From Bacteroidales bacterium (GTDB taxonomy: Bacteria; Bacteroidota; Bacteroidia; Bacteroidales; P3), in the NCBI GenBank assembly GCA_024400415.1, contig JAKSMS010000009.1, forward strand, positions 1 to 50,992: 50,992 nucleotides of DNA, written 5' to 3'. The translations under genes and the position numbers were made by a program. The notes beneath the pieces are model-generated. The model searched no databases. It saw only the letters and a list, made by a program, of their open reading frames with translations, and had not been told where the DNA came from. Position 1 is the first letter of the stretch. Every line of letters begins with the position of its first letter. This document shows, one piece after another, positions 16,872 to 25,260 of the stretch.

Positions 16872-17984
16872 ATGACCATACCCGAATCTATCAAAGACTT
16901 ACAGACACGCAAAGAGGCCTTGAAGAAATTCCTCGACATAGACAAGCTCACGGCCGAGATAGCCGAAGAGGAAAAGCAGACCGAAGGCGCCGACTTCTGG
17001 AACGACCCTAAAGAGGCCAAGAAGGTGATGCTCTCCATCAAGAGCAAGAAGACTTGGACCTCGGCCTTCAAAAGCGTGAGCGACAGCTGCGACGATCTAG
17101 AGGTGATGAACGAATTCTTTGAAGCCGGCGACACTTCCGAAGAAGAGATGCTGGCTCAGATTGAAGAAACCACCAAGCTGGTAGAGGAACTCGAATTCAA
17201 GAATATGCTCCGCAACGAAAGCGACCGATTCGACGCCGTGCTGTCCATCAATGCCGGTGCCGGCGGAGTGGAAGCCCAAGACTGGGCCGAAATGCTGATG
17301 CGCATGTATATGCGCTATGCCGAGCGCAACAACTACAAAGTGGCCATCAGCAACATCCTCGACGGCGAAGGTGCCGGCATCAAGAGCGTGACCATGCAGG
17401 TAGAAGGCGACTTCGCCTTCGGATACCTGAAGAGCGAAACGGGCGTTCATCGCCTGGTGAGAGTGAGCCCCTTCAACGCCCAAGGCAAGAGAATGACCTC
17501 TTTTGCCAGCGTGAGCGTGACTCCCCTCGTTGACGACACCATAGAAGTGGTGGTGGACAACTCGCGACTGAGCTGGGACACCTTCCGAAGCGGCGGTGCT
17601 GGCGGACAGAACGTAAACAAGGTTGAGTCGGGCGTCCGCCTGCGCTATCAGTATAAAGACCCTTACACCGGCGAGGAAGAGGAAATCCTGATTGAAAATA
17701 CCGAAACGCGCGACCAGCCCAAGAATAAGGAAAACGCTTTGCGACTGCTCCGCTCGCAACTCTACGACCGCGAGATGAAGCACCGCATGGAGGAACAGGC
17801 CAAGATCAAGGCCAGCCAGAAAAAGATCGAATGGGGAAGCCAGATTAGAAGCTATGTGATGGACGACCGCCGCGTGAAAGACCACCGCACCAACTACCAG
17901 ACGGGCGACGTGATGGGCGTGATGGACGGCAAGATAGACAATTTCATCAAGTCGTACCTGATGGAGTTCGGCGGCGATAACTAG
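16872..17984 (+). CDS. prfB: Peptide chain release factor 2
   Basis: 370 residues. It recognises UGA and UAA stop codons and triggers peptide release on the ribosome. The stop-reading tripeptide SPF (199-201) identifies RF2 rather than RF1, and the catalytic loop GGAGGQNVNK carries GGQ at 244-246. In many bacteria prfB needs a +1 frameshift at an in-frame UGA near codon 26. Here the frame is continuous, and the matching Leu-Asp pair (21-22) reads CTC GAC at 16932-16937 with no stop. The usual UGA-dependent autoregulation is therefore absent. It lies 15 bp after the glycosyltransferase fusion. Confidence 0.96.
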   Translation: MTIPESIKDLQTRKEALKKFLDIDKLTAEIAEEEKQTEGADFWNDPKEAKKVMLSIKSKKTWTSAFKSVSDSCDDLEVMNEFFEAGDTSEEEMLAQIEETTKLVEELEFKNMLRNESDRFDAVLSINAGAGGVEAQDWAEMLMRMYMRYAERNNYKVAISNILDGEGAGIKSVTMQVEGDFAFGYLKSETGVHRLVRVSPFNAQGKRMTSFASVSVTPLVDDTIEVVVDNSRLSWDTFRSGGAGGQNVNKVESGVRLRYQYKDPYTGEEEEILIENTETRDQPKNKENALRLLRSQLYDREMKHRMEEQAKIKASQKKIEWGSQIRSYVMDDRRVKDHRTNYQTGDVMGVMDGKIDNFIKSYLMEFGGDN

Positions 17985-18028
17985 AAACCATTTGGCCCAA
18001 CGCCGTAACCCTAATGCAAGAAGTAGTC

Positions 18029-19315
18029 ATGAAACGATTGATATTGATAGCAGGATTGATGCTGGCCACCACCATGGCCAGCGCCCAGCTCTATTGGAGC
18101 CTGCCCTCTATAGGCAAATGCAAATTGGATTTAAACATCGACCGACTCTACGACTACAACCGATACGAGGAAAACCGCTTAGGCGCCGGACTAGCGCTCT
18201 CATTGCCGCTTTCGAACAAGCAGCAGCCAACAGTAGGCGCCATAGAGGGATACTTCGCATACGGCACCCAAGACAAGGCTTGGAAATATGGCGGGGAAGC
18301 CTCGCTCCTATTCAAGAATAGAAGCCTTTATAAGCTTTATCTAGCCGCCATGCACGACGTGGAAGACGCCGCCATACGCTCGTTGGAATACTACGGATTG
18401 CTGGATCTGGAATACAGCAGTGCCTACCTGTTATGGCGCTACAGCCAGGTGAACCGCATATCCCTGGGAGCCAACTTCAAGCCGAACCAGAAATGGGACA
18501 TGGAACTGGTGGCCAGAATTTCGAACGAGCAATACCTCTTCTATCGAGACATGATGCTGCTGCCTGGACTTCCTCAAGCGGACATGCCCATCATGCACTT
18601 TCAAGAGCTTGTCGGCCGCCTCAACGGCAGCCACCTAAAGGCTGAAGTCATGCTAGGCGCCATGCAGTCGGAATACATCTTTACCGGCTGGGACGACCAC
18701 TCCTACCGTAACGAAGAAAGCCGTCTATATGCCCGACTGCTTGGCCAATACTACAGGAGTAAGCCTCTTGGCAAACACTTCGAACTACAACTCCTTGGGC
18801 AATTAGGCGCCACTACGGCAACAGTCCCCTACTCAAGAATGTTTGATATTGGCGGCTGCGGCGGACAAAGCTACTTCTTAAAAAACACAATGCTCACCGT
18901 GCTGCCAGGTGAATTCGCTGCAAACAATTTCGTATTCATCAATCTTCATCTGCGTCAATCCAACCCCTGGTGGAATACCCCCTACTCGGCACCTAAGGCA
19001 TTCGCACAGATTAATGCCCTATGGGGCAACAAATGGAGTTCGGGCGACTATTACTCCTTTATCGGCAACGACTTCTACAACTTGAACGACAATGCCGTTC
19101 CGGCCGATATCACCATGATGATGCAGCCAGATAAAGGCGTGCTGGAACCCGCCATCGGCATAGAGAATCTGCTTAAGGCAAGAATGCTGTCGATGACTCT
19201 GGCAGCAGCATATAGGATCACCCCTAAAAGCGCCATCTACAACCGGACCGAAGCTGCAAGCAACCTCAGCCTCATGCTAGGAGCAGCATTATCATTAGAC
19301 AATCTAAAACTATGA
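18029..19315 (+). CDS. Outer-membrane beta-barrel protein, possibly DUF5686-like
   Basis: 428 residues from the ATG at 18029, chosen because MKRLILIAGLMLATTMASAQ is a standard signal peptide; an ATG at 18014 would add five residues. The body is beta-strand rich (LLDLEYSSAYLLWRYSQ, FELQLLGQLGATTATV, MLSMTLAAAYRI) and ends LMLGAALSLDNLKL, as expected for a barrel. The region GQSYFLKNTMLTVLPGEFAANNFVFINLHLRQ recalls the C-terminal barrel of DUF5686 proteins, but the large N-terminal part of that family is missing. Its stop overlaps the next ATG by 4 bp, so it is coupled to the thioredoxin-like gene. Function unknown. Confidence 0.78.
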   Translation: MKRLILIAGLMLATTMASAQLYWSLPSIGKCKLDLNIDRLYDYNRYEENRLGAGLALSLPLSNKQQPTVGAIEGYFAYGTQDKAWKYGGEASLLFKNRSLYKLYLAAMHDVEDAAIRSLEYYGLLDLEYSSAYLLWRYSQVNRISLGANFKPNQKWDMELVARISNEQYLFYRDMMLLPGLPQADMPIMHFQELVGRLNGSHLKAEVMLGAMQSEYIFTGWDDHSYRNEESRLYARLLGQYYRSKPLGKHFELQLLGQLGATTATVPYSRMFDIGGCGGQSYFLKNTMLTVLPGEFAANNFVFINLHLRQSNPWWNTPYSAPKAFAQINALWGNKWSSGDYYSFIGNDFYNLNDNAVPADITMMMQPDKGVLEPAIGIENLLKARMLSMTLAAAYRITPKSAIYNRTEAASNLSLMLGAALSLDNLKL

Positions 19316-20697
19316 AACAAGTATTGATATTCTTATCGCTATTGGTTAGCATCAGCTGTCAAGCCCAGAGCTACAAGATGACCTTCACTGTTGAGGGAAC
19401 TCATGATAGCGTCATGTATATTGGACAGCATTTCAGAGACCAGTTCATCATCAAAGATACGGCCCGTCTAGGCAAGGATGGCTATACTTTTTCAGGCAAT
19501 AGGCATTGGCCTAAAGGTATCTACGCATTAGTGGACCAGACGCGCAAACGTTCTATCTGCAACTTCGTGATAGAGAGCAGCCCAAACTTGGCAATATCAA
19601 TCGACGGCAAAAAGAAGGTGCAGGTCGTAAAGGGCAGCAAAGAGCTCAAGTCGATGTATGCCTATATCGACCGCATCTCTGCAGCCAAAGCGCAAGCCAA
19701 GCAGTTCAACGAACAGATGAAGGGAGCCGACAGCGCCAGCGCCCGATTGAAACTGGCAGCACTAAACAAAGAGATGGACCAATACGAGGCCAACGCGCTG
19801 AAGAAAAACCATGACCAATACTTCTTCCAACTGGTGGATATGTTTAACGGACCCGATGTGCCCGACGAGGTGGAAAACAAGACCTATTACTACTGCCAGC
19901 ACTATTGGGACGGAATCAACCTTTCGGACCACTCGCTCATCTACACGCCCGACCTGTTCAACAAAATGAACTATTACTTCTTTGGACTGCTTTATAGCGC
20001 CGACAAAGATACCATCTGCAAATATGCCGACAAACTGCTGGCCAAGATTGATGGTGACAGCACCATGATGAACTATGTGTTGGAATTCATCATGCCTAGA
20101 TACTATCGTTCAACAAAGAATATTGGCTGGGACGCCACCTGGTGCTACCTGGCCAGAACCTATTACATTGCCGGCAAGTGCGCCTGGGCCACAGAAGGCG
20201 ACAAATATAATAAGTTGAAGACTTGCGAATTTCTGGAGAAGTCTTTAATCGGCGCCCGAGGTGCTGAATTGTGGATGGCCGACACCAACCAAAGCACCAA
20301 TCCGAGAGAGTGGATTTCGTCGCACAGGCAGCCCTACCCCTATGTGATACTCTGGTTTTGGGATCCCGACTGCACCCACTGCCAAGAACAGACAGCAACG
20401 CTGCAGCACCTCTACGACTCACTCACCGTGGCCGGAACTAGGAATTTTGAAGTCTACGCCGTCGGTTACGAAAGCGATGTGGCAAAATGGAAACGCTATG
20501 TGAGGGACCATCATCTTCCCTGGATCAACGTAGGCGGCCCCAACGTGAATGTAGACTATCAGGAGGTCTACAACGTTCACGGCGCACCGACCATGATAAT
20601 ACTCAACCGCAAAAGAGAAATCATTATGAACAAGACCCTCCCCACGGAGGCCATCTTGCCATTTTTAAAGAAATACGAAGAACAACAAAAACATTAA
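19312..20697 (+). CDS. Secreted thioredoxin-fold protein with DUF5106-like region
   Basis: 461 residues. A signal peptide (1-19, SISCQAQ) is followed by a beta-rich DUF4369-like part (20-110). A helical middle (about 110-330) resembles DUF5106. The C-terminal thioredoxin fold has WFWDPDCTHCQEQ, a CTHC active site, and the cis-proline segment NVHGAPTMIILNRKREI. Bacteroidetes carry many such extracytoplasmic thiol-disulfide proteins (TlpA/ResA class), which reduce or oxidise cysteines of exported proteins. It is translationally coupled to the barrel protein gene upstream, which may be its client. The cysteine before QAQ could make it a lipoprotein, but the lipobox is not standard. Confidence 0.85.
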   Translation: MKQVLIFLSLLVSISCQAQSYKMTFTVEGTHDSVMYIGQHFRDQFIIKDTARLGKDGYTFSGNRHWPKGIYALVDQTRKRSICNFVIESSPNLAISIDGKKKVQVVKGSKELKSMYAYIDRISAAKAQAKQFNEQMKGADSASARLKLAALNKEMDQYEANALKKNHDQYFFQLVDMFNGPDVPDEVENKTYYYCQHYWDGINLSDHSLIYTPDLFNKMNYYFFGLLYSADKDTICKYADKLLAKIDGDSTMMNYVLEFIMPRYYRSTKNIGWDATWCYLARTYYIAGKCAWATEGDKYNKLKTCEFLEKSLIGARGAELWMADTNQSTNPREWISSHRQPYPYVILWFWDPDCTHCQEQTATLQHLYDSLTVAGTRNFEVYAVGYESDVAKWKRYVRDHHLPWINVGGPNVNVDYQEVYNVHGAPTMIILNRKREIIMNKTLPTEAILPFLKKYEEQQKH

Positions 20698-20703
20698 ACA
20701 ACC

Positions 20704-21492
20704 ATGAGAAAACACATTGTAGCAGGAAACTGGAAAATGAACCTCGCATACGACGAGGCAGAAGAGCTGCTTGACGCACTGACCCAGAAACTCGACGAGC
20801 AGCCTCTCGACGAGAACACCATGATGATCATCTGCCCTTCATTCCCCTATCTGGAGTTGGCCGAAGACTACTGCCATGTCGACCCAGACGATGAGGAAAA
20901 TGAGGACACCTATTTTATGGTAGGCGCCCAAGATGTAAGCGCAAACGATAATGGCGCCTATACTGGCGAAGTATCTGCCGAGATGCTGGAATCTATGGCA
21001 ATGGACTTCTGCATTGTCGGACATTCCGAGCGTCGCGCCTATTTCGGCGAGAGCGACGAAATGATTGCCAAGAAGGTCAACAAGCTCCTCGAGCACTACA
21101 TCAGTCCGATTGTATGCTGTGGCGAAGTGCTTGCCGAGCGCGAAGCTGGCAAACAGTTCGACGTGGTAAGAAAGCAGATTACCGACGGACTCTTCCACCT
21201 CAATGCCGACGAATTTGCCAACATCGTGATCGCTTATGAACCTGTTTGGGCTATCGGAACAGGCAAGACTGCTACTCCTGAGCAGGCTCAAGAGATGCAC
21301 GCCTTCATTCGCAGCCTTATTGCTGAGAAATACGGCAAAGAGGTTGCCGACAACTGCAGCATACTCTATGGCGGAAGCTGCAAGCCAGGCAACGCCAAAG
21401 AACTATTTGCTAACCCAGATGTAGACGGCGGACTCATTGGTGGCGCCAGCCTCAAGGCCGATGACTTTATGGCCATCGCCACTGCATTCTAA
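20704..21492 (+). CDS. tpiA: Triosephosphate isomerase
   Basis: 262 residues. It interconverts dihydroxyacetone phosphate and glyceraldehyde 3-phosphate in glycolysis. Catalytic residues are all visible: K11 in AGNWKMN, H107 in VGHSERR and E179 in AYEPVWAIGTGKT; the phosphate loop GGSCKPGNAKEL and GGLIGGASL are present. An acidic insert (about 58-70, DPDDEENEDTY) lies between strands 2 and 3, making the enzyme about ten residues longer than E. coli TIM. It is 6 bp after the thioredoxin-like gene and 15 bp before the permease gene, so a core glycolytic gene sits inside an envelope-flavoured operon. Confidence 0.97.
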   Translation: MRKHIVAGNWKMNLAYDEAEELLDALTQKLDEQPLDENTMMIICPSFPYLELAEDYCHVDPDDEENEDTYFMVGAQDVSANDNGAYTGEVSAEMLESMAMDFCIVGHSERRAYFGESDEMIAKKVNKLLEHYISPIVCCGEVLAEREAGKQFDVVRKQITDGLFHLNADEFANIVIAYEPVWAIGTGKTATPEQAQEMHAFIRSLIAEKYGKEVADNCSILYGGSCKPGNAKELFANPDVDGGLIGGASLKADDFMAIATAF

Positions 21493-21507
21493 AACGCTCG
21501 CAAGACA

Positions 21508-22728
21508 ATGAGTTTCGAGCGATTTATAGCTAAGCATTTTCTTCCAAAGGACCACAACCATTTTGCTGGTCCTTTGGTGGAGATTGCCACCTACAGCATA
21601 GCCTTAGGTGTGGTGGTGATGATTATGGCCGTCAGCATCCTACGTGGATTCCAGAACGAAATCAGCCGCAAGGTAGTAGGATTTGGCAGCCATATAGTGG
21701 TCAACAGCTACCAGATGGCAAACGCCTTTGAAGAAACGCCAATCTCCATAAATCGACCCGAAGTCTCTAAAATCAAAAACCTTCCCGAAGTACGCCACAT
21801 CCAATACTTTGCCAACAAAGGAGGCATGATCAAGACCGACGACCAAATCCAAGGCTTCATGATGAAAGGCGTCGACAAGGGATTCGACACCACCTTCTTT
21901 GCTGAGAACATTGTGGATGGACGCCTCTTTAGGTTCGACGACAGTGCCGCCAGCAACGAAGTGGTCATCTCCAAAACCATGTCCGACAAATTGGATATTG
22001 CTGTAGGAGACAGACTCAAGACATACTTCTGGCAAGGCGACAACTATCGTGCCCGAGCCTTTACGGTTGTAGGTCTCTACAATACCGACCTCACCGCTTT
22101 CGACGACATCTATATCGTAGGCGACATCCGACAAATCCAAAAAATCAATAGCTGGACTGACGATCAAGTGGCAGGATACGAGATACTTATACGCAATTTC
22201 GAGCAGCTCGACAACGCCTACGAATCAGTCATGTCCACCCTCGACTACGACCTTACGGCACAAACCATCGTCATGCAGAACCTATCCTTATTCTCATGGC
22301 TCGAACTGCTCGACTCCAACATCGTCCTCATCCTGTCCATTATGGCTATCGTTTGCATAGTTTCCATTGTGTCTTCGCTGCTCATCATGATTTTTGAAAA
22401 GACCTCTACCATCGGTGTTCTCAAAACACTCGGCGCCACCAACACCAGCATTCGAAAGATATTCATGCACAAGGCACTGCAGATCATTCTCAAAGGCGTA
22501 GTCATCGGAAACGCCGCCGCCTTTGTCCTTTGCTTTCTGCAATACCGCTATAAAATCATTTCTCTTGACAGTTCCAGCTACTCCATGAGTACTGTCCCCA
22601 TAGACCTCAATGCGGGCATCTTCATATTGGTATCGATATTCACGATAGCGGTATGCGTAACCACGCTGCTCATTCCCACTTCCTATATCTCCAAGATCGA
22701 CCCCGCCAAGACAATCAAAATCGAATAG
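21508..22728 (+). CDS. FtsX/LolC-type ABC transporter permease
   Basis: 406 residues. It has an N-terminal membrane segment (about 27-50), a large periplasmic domain of MacB/LolC type (about 55-230), then three membrane segments (about 270-295, 320-345 and 370-392). The segment MIFEKTSTIGVLKTLGATNTSIRKIFMHKAL is the hallmark of FtsX-like permeases. LolC/E relatives extract lipoproteins from the inner membrane. No ATPase partner gene (LolD-like) is present here, so it must lie elsewhere. It is 1 bp from the histidine kinase gene downstream, so the two are transcribed together. Substrate unproven. Confidence 0.88.
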   Translation: MSFERFIAKHFLPKDHNHFAGPLVEIATYSIALGVVVMIMAVSILRGFQNEISRKVVGFGSHIVVNSYQMANAFEETPISINRPEVSKIKNLPEVRHIQYFANKGGMIKTDDQIQGFMMKGVDKGFDTTFFAENIVDGRLFRFDDSAASNEVVISKTMSDKLDIAVGDRLKTYFWQGDNYRARAFTVVGLYNTDLTAFDDIYIVGDIRQIQKINSWTDDQVAGYEILIRNFEQLDNAYESVMSTLDYDLTAQTIVMQNLSLFSWLELLDSNIVLILSIMAIVCIVSIVSSLLIMIFEKTSTIGVLKTLGATNTSIRKIFMHKALQIILKGVVIGNAAAFVLCFLQYRYKIISLDSSSYSMSTVPIDLNAGIFILVSIFTIAVCVTTLLIPTSYISKIDPAKTIKIE

Positions 22729-22729
22729 T

Positions 22730-24205
22730 ATGAAAAAGACCAAATGGATATTATTAGCCATAACCGTGGCTCTCGCCTTTGTAGCATTATGGCAGATCAA
22801 CCATATCGCTACACAGATACGCCAATCCGAACAGGCCAAAGTACGCATCTGGGCCAACGCTATCGGACAAAAAATGGAGCTTGTCAACCACACTGAGCGA
22901 TTCTTCGAGCAGGTCACCCTCGACGAGCACCGAAAGATGCAGCTATATACCAATATCCTGCAATCCTTCAACAATAGCGATGCCAACCTAGACCTCAGCT
23001 TCAGCTTAGCCTACGTCAACTATATCGTCGACAGCAGCCATACCCAGCTTATCATCACCGACAAAGACTCAATCATTACAACCCCGCGAGAACTTTCCGG
23101 CAAGAAACTAAATGGCGACCTACTTAAAGAATTCTCCCAAAACCCTCCATTCCACTATAGAATATGGGGAATGCCCATGACGCTGTACTACAAAGAGTCT
23201 CTTATCTATAGCGACATGAGAGAGATGCTCACCAGCCTCAACACCTCATTCCTTGAAGATATCACCAACAACTCCGTTTTCGTACCCGTCATCATCGTTG
23301 ACGAGAAGGACAAAAGCCTGATCTCTAGCGGAAATATACAAGAGAAAGAGTTTGATACTCCAATGAAGCTTCAAGCCAAGCTTGATGACATGGCTTCAGA
23401 GAACACTCCTATCCAAATCACGCTCCCCAACAATCAGAAGGCATTGGTATATTACGAGCAAACCCCGCTTCAGCATTCGCTACGATGGGTACCCCTGCTA
23501 TATATGTTCATCGCTTTCGTTATCATGATCGTCAGCTACTACCTCTTCCGAACCGCCAAGACCATGGAGCAGAACCGCATATGGATCGGAATGGCAAAGG
23601 AGACTGCCCACCAGCTCGGAACTCCGATTTCGTCACTCATAGCATGGACCGAATATCTGCAAAACAAGACTTTCGAGGAGAAATACGCTGCCGAAGTGCG
23701 AAAGGATATCTCCAGACTCGAGACCATCACACACCGCTTCAGCAAGATTGGCTCTGTGCCCGAACTGGTCGACGCCGATGTGGTAACAACCACCAACAAC
23801 GCCATCACCTACCTCAAAGGGCGTGCTCCTAGAAAGATTCAGTTCGTCACCAATTTCCCTGACGAGCCGCTTAGCTGCCCGCTCAACCCGTACCTCTTTG
23901 AATGGGTTATCGAGAATATCTGCAAAAATGCCATCGATGCCATGAATGGCAACGGAACGTTCTCCGTCATCATCTCGTCCGACAGCAAGCATATCTATAT
24001 CGACCTCTGCGATACTGGTAAAGGAATACCCAACTCACTTCACAAAAAGGTCTTCGACTCCGGATTCACCACCAAACAGCGCGGCTGGGGCCTTGGACTT
24101 TCGTTAGCCAAGCGCATCATCGAAGAATACCACCGCGGCAAGATCTTTGTCAAATATTCCGTTCCTGGCCAAGGCACCGTATTCCGTATCGTGCTCAACA
24201 AATGA
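22730..24205 (+). CDS. Membrane sensor histidine kinase without adjacent regulator
   Basis: 491 residues. Two membrane segments (about 5-24 and 252-274) bracket a roughly 225-residue sensor region. The dimerisation/phosphorylation helix has WIGMAKETAHQLGTPISSL with phospho-acceptor H294, then the ATPase domain: N box WVIENICKNAIDAM, G1 DTGKGIP, F/G2 FTTKQRGWGLGLSLAKRII. All catalytic boxes look intact. No response regulator gene is beside it, so its partner is encoded elsewhere. It follows the FtsX-type permease gene by 1 bp, suggesting it may sense envelope state linked to that transporter. Its stop is 2 bp from the stop of the convergent threonine aldolase gene. Confidence 0.92.
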   Translation: MKKTKWILLAITVALAFVALWQINHIATQIRQSEQAKVRIWANAIGQKMELVNHTERFFEQVTLDEHRKMQLYTNILQSFNNSDANLDLSFSLAYVNYIVDSSHTQLIITDKDSIITTPRELSGKKLNGDLLKEFSQNPPFHYRIWGMPMTLYYKESLIYSDMREMLTSLNTSFLEDITNNSVFVPVIIVDEKDKSLISSGNIQEKEFDTPMKLQAKLDDMASENTPIQITLPNNQKALVYYEQTPLQHSLRWVPLLYMFIAFVIMIVSYYLFRTAKTMEQNRIWIGMAKETAHQLGTPISSLIAWTEYLQNKTFEEKYAAEVRKDISRLETITHRFSKIGSVPELVDADVVTTTNNAITYLKGRAPRKIQFVTNFPDEPLSCPLNPYLFEWVIENICKNAIDAMNGNGTFSVIISSDSKHIYIDLCDTGKGIPNSLHKKVFDSGFTTKQRGWGLGLSLAKRIIEEYHRGKIFVKYSVPGQGTVFRIVLNK

Positions 24206-24207
24206 TA

Positions 24208-25239
24208 CTAAGTGATGGTTAAATACTTCTTCAGCGCACACACGAAATTGTCAATATCCGACTCTGTCGTATCGAATGAGCACATCCATCTTACCACATC
24301 GGCATCCTCGTCCCAGTCATAGAAGAAATAATCATTCTGGAGCGAAGTCCACACCTGGCGAGGCAGCTGTACAAACACGCTGTTCACCTGCACCGGATAC
24401 ATCACCTTCACGCCATCGATCTCCTTCACCTTATCATAAAGCAGCTGAGCCATCTTGTTGCTATGCATAGCGTTACGTTTCCACAGCTCTGTATTTAGGT
24501 AGCATTCAAACTGGGCCGCCACAAATCGCATCTTGCTGCACAGCTGGGTCATCTGCTTGCGACGATACTTCATGTCTACATCCAGTTCAGGATTGAGAAT
24601 CACGCAGCTCTCGCCCATCAGCAGTCCATTTTTAGTGCCGCCAAACGAAACCACGTCCACACCTAAATCGGTAGTCATCTCCTTGAATGTACACTTCAGT
24701 GCCACTGCAGCATTTGCGATACGGGCACCATCCATGTGGAGATACATATTATAGCTATGGGCCAGGTCGGCCAGCGACTTTATCTCATCAAGAGTATAAA
24801 GCGTGCCCAATTCCGTAGACTGCGAGATGTAGATGGCTCTTGGTTGGGAGTGGTGCTCGAATCCAAAGCCATGCAGCTGCGTTTTCACCAGTTCTGGTGT
24901 CAGTTTGCCGTCAGTAGTATGCACGGGCAGCAGCTTGCAGCCCACAACGCGCTGAGGAGCGCCGCATTCGTCCACCCATATATGGGCAGTATCCGAGCAC
25001 ACTACCGCATGGTGGCTCCTACACATAGAGTCGATAGCCAATACGTTGGCGCCGGTGCCGTTAAACACGAAATATACTCTAGCCTTCTCGCCAAAGTGCT
25101 TTCTGAACAGCGCTTCCGTTCTCTGGCAGTATTCGTCATCGCCGTATGCCAAGGCATGATCTACGTTGGCATCAGCAATAGCCTTCAGTATCTCAGGGCT
25201 GATTCCCGAATGGTTGTCGCTACCAAATCCTCTTTTCAT
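24208..25239 (-). CDS. ltaE: Low-specificity L-threonine aldolase
   Basis: 343 residues, typical length. A PLP enzyme that splits threonine or allo-threonine to glycine and acetaldehyde in the cytosol. FGSDNHSGISPEIL at the N-terminus, the PLP-contact motif HMDGARIANA (D170) and the Schiff-base lysine K203 in SFGGTKNG are all family marks; FNGTGANVLAI is also typical. It starts 21 bp after the rho stop, so it is likely transcribed with rho. It converges on the histidine kinase gene with only 2 bp between stops, leaving no room for a separate terminator. Confidence 0.93.
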   Translation of the reverse strand: MKRGFGSDNHSGISPEILKAIADANVDHALAYGDDEYCQRTEALFRKHFGEKARVYFVFNGTGANVLAIDSMCRSHHAVVCSDTAHIWVDECGAPQRVVGCKLLPVHTTDGKLTPELVKTQLHGFGFEHHSQPRAIYISQSTELGTLYTLDEIKSLADLAHSYNMYLHMDGARIANAAVALKCTFKEMTTDLGVDVVSFGGTKNGLLMGESCVILNPELDVDMKYRRKQMTQLCSKMRFVAAQFECYLNTELWKRNAMHSNKMAQLLYDKVKEIDGVKVMYPVQVNSVFVQLPRQVWTSLQNDYFFYDWDEDADVVRWMCSFDTTESDIDNFVCALKKYLTIT

Positions 25240-25260
25240 ATTATATATTACGCTTTGTTT

